NCBI GenBank assembly: GCA_001600495.1
Contig: BCKE01000037.1
Location: 88,611-152,610 of the forward strand
DNA length: 64,000 bases
Origin: Pilasporangium apinafurcum
Lineage: Eukaryota; Oomycota; Peronosporomycetes; Pythiales; Pythiaceae
Reading direction: 5' to 3'
Shown: piece by piece, positions 58,393 to 64,000 of the stretch
How the letters are laid out: each line of letters begins with the position of its first letter
Numbering within the stretch: position 1 is the stretch's first letter
Position numbers and translations under genes: made by a program
The notes under the pieces: model-generated
Databases searched by the model: none
What the model was told of the DNA's origin: nothing
Seen by the model: the letters and a program-made list of their open reading frames with translations, nothing else

Positions 58393-61300
58393 AAGCAAAG
58401 GTGTCGTCTCCCTCGCCTTAGGATGGATGTCGATTGCGACAAAAGACTCGGAATCAAGTCCATTCGCACTATCGAATGGTGGACGCCACCAATTCAATAG
58501 AAGTGAGAACAAGATTACTGGTACCGACGAAAGCAGTTCCGATAGTCCTGCAAAAGCCGGCGGAATCGAGATCCCAAACAGTGGATACAGTGCTCCACAC
58601 GCAAGTGGCATCATCAATAAGTTGTACATGAACCCCCAGGACAAATTCATCCTGATCATTCGATTGGTTGCTCGTGACAACTCCATCGCATTCAACAAGT
58701 CCCACAAATTGTCTTTCACGAGAACAAGATCAGCAGAGTCAATAGCAACATCTGTACCAGCACCGATAGCAATACCAACATTAGCCAAAGCAAGTGCTGG
58801 TGCATCATTGACACCATCACCGACAAATGCTACGTTCTTCCCGATGCTTTGCAGAATACGGACCTTGTCAACCTTCTGATGGGGAAGTGCATCAGCGATG
58901 ACAGTCACATCATGGATACCAAGACTTTGAGCGATAGAAAGAGCGGTGCCTTGTTGATCACCTGTGACGATCCAGGTCTGAATTTTTCGACGTTTCAGTT
59001 CATCAATAACCAAACGAGCCTCAGGTCGTGGGATATCCTTCAAAGCAATCAAGGCTGCTGCTTCACCATCAATCGCCACAAAGATAACCACGCAACCTCG
59101 ATGCTGATACGACGCATTGGCTTCAAGAAACTCACGAGGGATCTCGACCTTCAAGACATCCTGCAACCATTTCAGAGAACCAAGTGCTACCTTTGACCCA
59201 TCCACATGGCACTGTACGCCGCATCCCGGAACAGATTCAAACTTTTGAGTTTCTACAATAGGAACATCAAGCTTTTTGGTGTGTGACACTAATGCCTTAC
59301 CGATGGAATGTTCGCTATTCGCTTCAATAGAAGCCACGTAACTCCAAATCTTTTTGGTATATCCCTCACGCAATTTGTCGCTTCCAACATGAATATCCAC
59401 GACAGACAGATTCCCACACGTGAGCGTACCTGTCTTGTCAAACATCACCACATTTACTTTATCCAGTGCCTCCAGTGCCTGTCCTCCTTTAAACAAGACC
59501 CCAAACTGTGAACCGATGGTTGTTGCTACCATGATCGCTGTGGGGACAGCAAGACTGATAGCACATGGACAACTGATCACCAAAACAGTAATAGCAAAAC
59601 GAAGCGCAAACGGGAATGGCGTCAAACCATGAGTAGGTATAACCCCATCAATAGCCAAATAGTACCACACGAAGAACATGATAATCGACGTGCAGATAAT
59701 GAAAGTTGTAAAGTATGATGATACAACATCCGCAATATTTTGACTCGCGCATTTTGACCCCTGGGCTTCGTCGACAAGATGCACAATCCGAGCCAACATA
59801 GATTCTGTGACTGTGTGTGTTACACGCATCGTAAACACTCCTTGCGAGTTAACTGTCCCACCAATAACGACGGACCCTGATTCCTTCGTCACTTTGCGGG
59901 ATTCTCCGGTGATCATTGATTCATCAATAGTGGTCGAGCCCTCGACCACAACACCATCCGTTGGTACTCGTGCACCAGGCAGTACTTTCAGCAGATCTTG
60001 TCGTTCCACTAACAAGATATCAATGTACGATTCTTTGAGACCTGTTCCACTGTCTTCAAGCAATATCGCCGTCTTTGCTTGGATTTGAAGTAATGCATTG
60101 ACACTATTCGATGCTTTGGCTTTCACCTTCTTTTCAATATATCGTCCAAACATGATAAGCGTGATCAGCATCACAGTTACTTCGAAAAAAGTCTCGGATC
60201 GATGATAATATACGTCGAACACTTCCAATAACACTGTAAACAGTGAGAAAATGTATGCGGAAATGGAACTGAGCGAGATCAAGACATCCATCGTCACTCG
60301 TGAAGTATATCGGAGCGCAGAAAAGGCACTCTCGTGAATTGGAGCAGCGATCACAAAGAGAATAGGAGTCGCACACAAGAAACCAACGATATCCCTGTAC
60401 GAAAGACCTGAAATTAATTCTTCCGAAGCTGGATTCGCTTCAACTGAGAACACCAATGGGAATATATACTCAACCACGAGCACTGGTAGCGAAAGAATGC
60501 AGCTCCACTTCAATAGATGTGTAAACTTTCTGGCTTCAGCTGCTTCACTTTTGATCGCTTGAGGCTGTGGGCTTGACACCTGCGGTTGGAAACCCAATGC
60601 GGACGAGATACGCTGCAATATCGATCTCGCACCAATTTGCTCTGGATCATACTCTACTAACAGAGCTTTCTGATTTCCGATTGTTGAGGATGACAAATCG
60701 TCATCAATCTCTGCCATCAATTTTATTCCATCTACTTGGAATAGTGTCTTCTTCGCGATAGTTAGACTATGACCCTCAACATGGAAGACAATTGACACCG
60801 AACTTTCATCAGGCAATGCACTAGGTATAAATCCCAAATTCGTCACCATGTCTTCAATGGATTTGGCTGACAGCACGCTGGGATCATACTGGAAAATACC
60901 TCGACTCGTTAGCAAGCTGATGTTGACGTCCACGATACCAGGTTGACGATGCATATATTGTTCGATACGTGTGCAACACCCACTGCACGTCATCCCAACG
61001 ATACATAGTCGCAATGTTGCTGGTTCCATAGGATGCATCGCGTGTATTGGCGAACGTACCTTCTGGTCTCGCTGCTGCTGTTTTGCCATGGTCATACCGC
61101 GTTCATTTCTGAATTCGTGAGCACGGCTACGAAGACTGTTACATATCGGTGTATCCATTATTTTCACCGTTAATGATGGTGGAGCAGCTGCAGACGAGCA
61201 TGACGATGAACCACTACAGCAAGAGCTCTTGGATGCTGAAAGCGGTTCAGAGCGAACCTGTTGACTTGAGCAGCAGGATGGCCCTGGTTGCGATGAAGAT

Positions 61301-62322
61301 TTCTTTTCTTGTGTGGTGCTGCCACAACCGCTCTCCGTCTTCGACGAACAGCAGGAAGACGTCGCTATAGTCTTCTTTGAATTGGCGCTAGTACCACAAC
61401 TACCCTCCGACTTCGTCGAGCAGCAAGATGACACTAATGATGACGAATCTGTCGTTCCGACTAGTTTTTGTTTGATATTGCTGCCACAATCACTCTCAGC
61501 CTTTGTTGAGCAGCATGATGACACAAATGGCGGTTGGTTAGCTACATCCTTCTGCGTTGTAATACTGCAGCAACTGCTCTTCGCTTTTGTAGAAGAACAT
61601 GATGGCGTTGATGGCAACAGCTTAACTACTTCAGTTTTCTTTTCATTGGTGGTGCTCCCACAGCAGTTATCGACACAGCTTGATTTTGCCAAACAACCCG
61701 TAGATGACAAACTATCAGCCGTTTTAGTCTTCTTATCTTTGCTGCCACAGCTTTTTTCTGATTTAGTTGAACAGCATGATGACATGACCGATGGTTTGTC
61801 CACCACCTTAGTGCTCTTTTCCTTGGTACCGCTGCAACAACTCTTTTTCAACTCTGTCTTCGTATCGTTACTGGTACGACAACCGCTCTCCAATTTTGTC
61901 GAACAACATGTTGATACCGACGAAGGTGTGTCTATCGTTTTGTGTCCTTGAATATTATTATCATACCCCGCATCAAAAGTAGATACGCTAATATTCGCCA
62001 CATCACGCTTCTCATTCGAGTCCATAGGTGATTGGATCTCACCAGAAATCGCCTTTTGTATCTCTTCTCTTCCACAAGGTGTAGCATCTTCTTCACTGTT
62101 TTCATCCGTATCGCTGTTGGCCTTCGTTTTCTCCTTCTTCAACACAGAAGCCGATGTGGGCAGCGATGGAGGTGCTGACTCGTCCATCATGTTTCTCTTA
62201 TCGGCTACTGAATCCTCTGCAACCACGACGCCGACACTTCCATCCGTTGATGGCGATCCATTTGCGCCACTATCTGTCTTGGAATTCCGCCGGCTTGCTC
62301 GACGTCGCTTGCTCTTGGCCAT
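58381..62322 (-). CDS. P1B-type heavy-metal (copper-like) transporting ATPase with Cys-Cys-rich N terminus
   Basis: A single exon of 1,313 residues. Residues 90-395 are a low-complexity array with about a dozen Cys-Cys units such as SSCCSTKSEKSCGS and TSSCCSSKTESGCGS. A heavy-metal-associated domain follows (GMTCSGCC near 61000) and then a second HMA-like fold without its CxxC. The ATPase core has the actuator loop MITGESRKVTKES near 59900, the metal site CPCAIS near 59565, DKTGTLT near 59438, the hinge GDGVNDAPALALANVGIAIG near 58780, and eight membrane segments. CPC with a GMTC HMA domain points to copper (I) export. The conserved HP motif is read as SEHSIGKA, with Ser for Pro. The C-terminal TM8 has SSVPVIL. 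The 5' end is 172 bp from the divergent phosphatase-like gene. Confidence 0.95.
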   Translation of the reverse strand: MAKSKRRRASRRNSKTDSGANGSPSTDGSVGVVVAEDSVADKRNMMDESAPPSLPTSASVLKKEKTKANSDTDENSEEDATPCGREEIQKAISGEIQSPMDSNEKRDVANISVSTFDAGYDNNIQGHKTIDTPSSVSTCCSTKLESGCRTSNDTKTELKKSCCSGTKEKSTKVVDKPSVMSSCCSTKSEKSCGSKDKKTKTADSLSSTGCLAKSSCVDNCCGSTTNEKKTEVVKLLPSTPSCSSTKAKSSCCSITTQKDVANQPPFVSSCCSTKAESDCGSNIKQKLVGTTDSSSLVSSCCSTKSEGSCGTSANSKKTIATSSCCSSKTESGCGSTTQEKKSSSQPGPSCCSSQQVRSEPLSASKSSCCSGSSSCSSAAAPPSLTVKIMDTPICNSLRSRAHEFRNERGMTMAKQQQRDQKVRSPIHAMHPMEPATLRLCIVGMTCSGCCTRIEQYMHRQPGIVDVNISLLTSRGIFQYDPSVLSAKSIEDMVTNLGFIPSALPDESSVSIVFHVEGHSLTIAKKTLFQVDGIKLMAEIDDDLSSSTIGNQKALLVEYDPEQIGARSILQRISSALGFQPQVSSPQPQAIKSEAAEARKFTHLLKWSCILSLPVLVVEYIFPLVFSVEANPASEELISGLSYRDIVGFLCATPILFVIAAPIHESAFSALRYTSRVTMDVLISLSSISAYIFSLFTVLLEVFDVYYHRSETFFEVTVMLITLIMFGRYIEKKVKAKASNSVNALLQIQAKTAILLEDSGTGLKESYIDILLVERQDLLKVLPGARVPTDGVVVEGSTTIDESMITGESRKVTKESGSVVIGGTVNSQGVFTMRVTHTVTESMLARIVHLVDEAQGSKCASQNIADVVSSYFTTFIICTSIIMFFVWYYLAIDGVIPTHGLTPFPFALRFAITVLVISCPCAISLAVPTAIMVATTIGSQFGVLFKGGQALEALDKVNVVMFDKTGTLTCGNLSVVDIHVGSDKLREGYTKKIWSYVASIEANSEHSIGKALVSHTKKLDVPIVETQKFESVPGCGVQCHVDGSKVALGSLKWLQDVLKVEIPREFLEANASYQHRGCVVIFVAIDGEAAALIALKDIPRPEARLVIDELKRRKIQTWIVTGDQQGTALSIAQSLGIHDVTVIADALPHQKVDKVRILQSIGKNVAFVGDGVNDAPALALANVGIAIGAGTDVAIDSADLVLVKDNLWDLLNAMELSRATNRMIRMNLSWGFMYNLLMMPLACGALYPLFGISIPPAFAGLSELLSSVPVILFSLLLNWWRPPFDSANGLDSESFVAIDIHPKARETTPLLHTK

Positions 62323-62494
62323 TTCCGCTTGCGATCGATCCCTTTCACCTCTGCGTGATGCAGAGTCAAGTGCGGAATATTCAAAATCTTTGCACTGATT
62401 TTTTCTTTCTCGACGTTAAGTTCGATCTGAGTTCACCACTGGAAACTATAACATCGCTTAAGTGCGGATGTGACATTCACTCTCCTTCAAAAGC
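62323..62494. promoter_or_regulatory. Short shared divergent promoter region
   Basis: Only 172 bp separate the starts of the P1B-ATPase (-) and the phosphatase-like gene (+), so both promoters must fit here. A pyrimidine-rich CATTCACTCTCCTTC stretch near 62474-62488 resembles an oomycete initiator element. Co-regulation is inference. Confidence 0.35.
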
Positions 62495-63625
62495 ATGTCA
62501 AGCAGATCGGTGCTCTTGGCCGATGGAACTGGCGCAACAACACCCGCAGTGGTGGTGCACACTTTGCCACCGCTGAACCCACCGCTCTTCTTTGAGATTG
62601 TGGAAGACAAAGTGTACATCTCCAACAAATGCGACTCGTCATCGTTTCCGTTTTTGGCGATGTTGCAGTTGAATACGGTCGTGTACTTGTCCTATGATGA
62701 CCTCACACGGGAATTGACCGAATTTTTCAAAGAAAAGGAAATTCATGTGGTAAGAGCTGCATTATTGGCATTGCGTTATTTTCACTCCGGCTGCTGGTGA
62801 GACAGATTGGATATGTAGATTCACCTAGGTATGAAATATCGTTCGTCTTCGCGGTGGAAGTTTATTTCAGAAGGAATGGCGAAGGAGGCCATTGAGATCA
62901 TCCTCGATCAGCGACGGCATCCCGTACTGGTCATGTGCAAGTAAGTCTGGAGTTCCTTACATTTTACTCTATGATAGAGGTATAATATTCACGATATGTG
63001 GTAAATGTAGAACAGGAGTACATTTTGCTGGAACAGTCATTGGGTGTCTCCGACGGCTACAGAATTGGGGTTTGACTGCAACTATTGATAAGGTCAGCTC
63101 TTGTTCCTATTGAGTTCTATGTCGATACAGCTGCTGAATGGAGAAATGTTGGGCTTGGTTTGCACGATGAAGTACCGGAATCTTGCCAGCAGTGTCAAGA
63201 CACGTTTTGAAAATGAGCAATTCATTGAGCTCTTCGACGTAGACCTTGTCACTCTTCCTCAACAACTTCCGCACTGGTTTGTCCTCAACCAGCGATTAAT
63301 GGTGAGTCTACGCATTGCGCTTTCGGGCTAGATGGAGGGAGTGGCATCTGAATACGCGCATTTGCTTTTCTCATTGCAGGAAGAGGAACGACTGGCGTTG
63401 TCAAGAGACGAAGTCTTCCCTGGACTCAATCGGTCAAAGTTATCTTCGGAGCAGAGCACGCTTATAAAACAAGAACCAGGAGCCAATACCGACACCACTA
63501 CTACTGCGGTGGCGACTATCCCTGCATACCAGCATTATTATTTCTACCTCCAAGGACCTCTCACGTCGCCATCTGTAATATTTTCAGAGAAGAAGAGCAT
63601 CATTGGTGATGACGATGATGATTAA
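62495..63625 (+). CDS. Siw14/PFA-DSP-type phosphatase homologue, probably catalytically inactive
   Basis: Five exons: 62495-62749, 62819-62940, 63011-63092, 63173-63301 and 63380-63625, exactly 278 codons in total. The fold matches plant and fungal atypical dual-specificity phosphatases (Siw14, Oca family): FPFLAMLQLNTVVYLSYDD, WKFISEGMAKEAIEIILDQR, HPVLVMCKTGVHFAGTVIGC and LRRLQNWGLTATIDKYRNLA, then QFIELFDVD. The signature loop spanning the intron 62941-63010 is C-K-T-G-V-H-F. Position six after the Cys is Phe, where active enzymes have Arg, and the usual His before Cys is Met. Family members act on inositol pyrophosphates; some Oca proteins are inactive partners, which fits here. The C-terminal part is low-complexity and acidic. 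Confidence 0.8.
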
Positions 63626-63905
63626 CCCACACTTCAGCCATTATAATGACATTATCCCATTTCTGCAGTTCCGTTGGTATCAAATCATATGCAGCATGTA
63701 TACAAAATTGCTGGTAATAATACTGTAGAAGAACTTTTTTTACAGTTTACTGTCATATTCGTAAAATCTCTTCCTGCGTCAATGTTCAGCACAATTTGGT
63801 AGCCTAGCGAGCGAAACTATGTGGTTTCAAAAAGAGCAAACAGTGCCGCAAGAGTTATCGGTATATTGGTATCTCACATGATCGCTTCCAGGTTAAGGCT
63901 GCATC
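63626..63905. other. 3' flank of the phosphatase-like gene
   Basis: This 280-bp stretch after the last gene has an AT-rich run near 63700-63750. I see no supported gene or RNA. It leads directly into the repeat that reaches the window edge. Confidence 0.4.
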
Positions 63906-64000
63906 TATAAAATAGAAGCAAGCACTCAAATACCCAAATATGCATTCATTTGACCTAAAATATGTATATCATAGCATCTCTTGTGATCTCACTTCGTATG
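63906..64000. repeat. Right copy of the 95-bp perfect direct repeat
   Basis: Identical to 58298-58392 and cut by the window end. It would contain the last codons and stop of a second copy of the P1B-ATPase gene on the minus strand. The offset between copies is 5,608 bp. Confidence 0.9.

Noticed and set aside
61313-61951. Plus-strand open frame of 212 codons over the Cys-Cys array
   Set aside because: It is the complement of the repetitive N-terminal region of the P1B-ATPase; its length reflects the repeat composition.

Overview
The window is nuclear DNA of a eukaryote with compact genes, introns of mostly 55-100 bp (donors GTAAGT, GTACGT or GTATGT; acceptors TAG or CAG) and the standard genetic code. 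The gene set fits an oomycete: a myosin with an N-terminal calponin-homology domain, an adenylate kinase 9-like protein typical of flagellated cells, a GPR180/TMEM145-type receptor, a P4-ATPase flippase, an E2F factor with two DNA-binding domains, and a very large FN3/Calx-beta/beta-helix surface protein. An Albugo-like species is my best guess; this is inference, not proof. Scattered N bases show it is a draft assembly.

Layout. 1-22080 (+) is one 5'-truncated giant gene whose exons I could join in frame almost throughout. It encodes roughly 33 FN3 modules interrupted by three Calx-beta blocks, then a CUB-like domain, an EGF-like module, a polymorphic-membrane-protein-like beta-helix, a Cys-rich stalk and a multi-pass membrane domain. 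22255-23622 (-) is an F-box plus DUSP-like protein. 24450-27755 (+) is a seven-exon gene resembling FAAP100/FANCB of the Fanconi core complex. 27908-29550 (-) is the GPR180-like receptor. 30789-35381 (+) is the CH-domain myosin. 35866-37359 (+) is a leucine-rich-repeat protein. 37569-39596 (-) is the E2F factor. 40438-44055 (+) is the P4-ATPase. 44435-45130 (-) is a small basic protein.

45270-47640 (-) is the most unusual part: a nearly full-length Fanzor (eukaryotic TnpB-like, RNA-guided nuclease family) reading frame of 749 codons. It is broken only by three in-frame TGA codons and is followed by a strongly structured segment that could encode its guide RNA scaffold. 47880-50148 (-) is an LRR plus coiled-coil protein. 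50755-51882 (+) is a divergent protein kinase. 52092-58265 (+) is the AK9-like protein. 58381-62322 (-) is a P1B heavy-metal ATPase with a Cys-Cys-rich N terminus. 62495-63625 (+) is a Siw14/PFA-DSP-type phosphatase homologue lacking the catalytic arginine. The last 95 bases repeat the 3' end of the P1B-ATPase gene exactly.

Genes mostly alternate in convergent and divergent pairs with short spacers. The tightest divergent spacer is the 172 bp between the P1B-ATPase and the phosphatase-like gene. Apart from the Fanzor insertion the genes are ordinary host genes (cell surface, cytoskeleton/flagellum, membrane transport, cell-cycle control, DNA repair) and show no single shared pathway.
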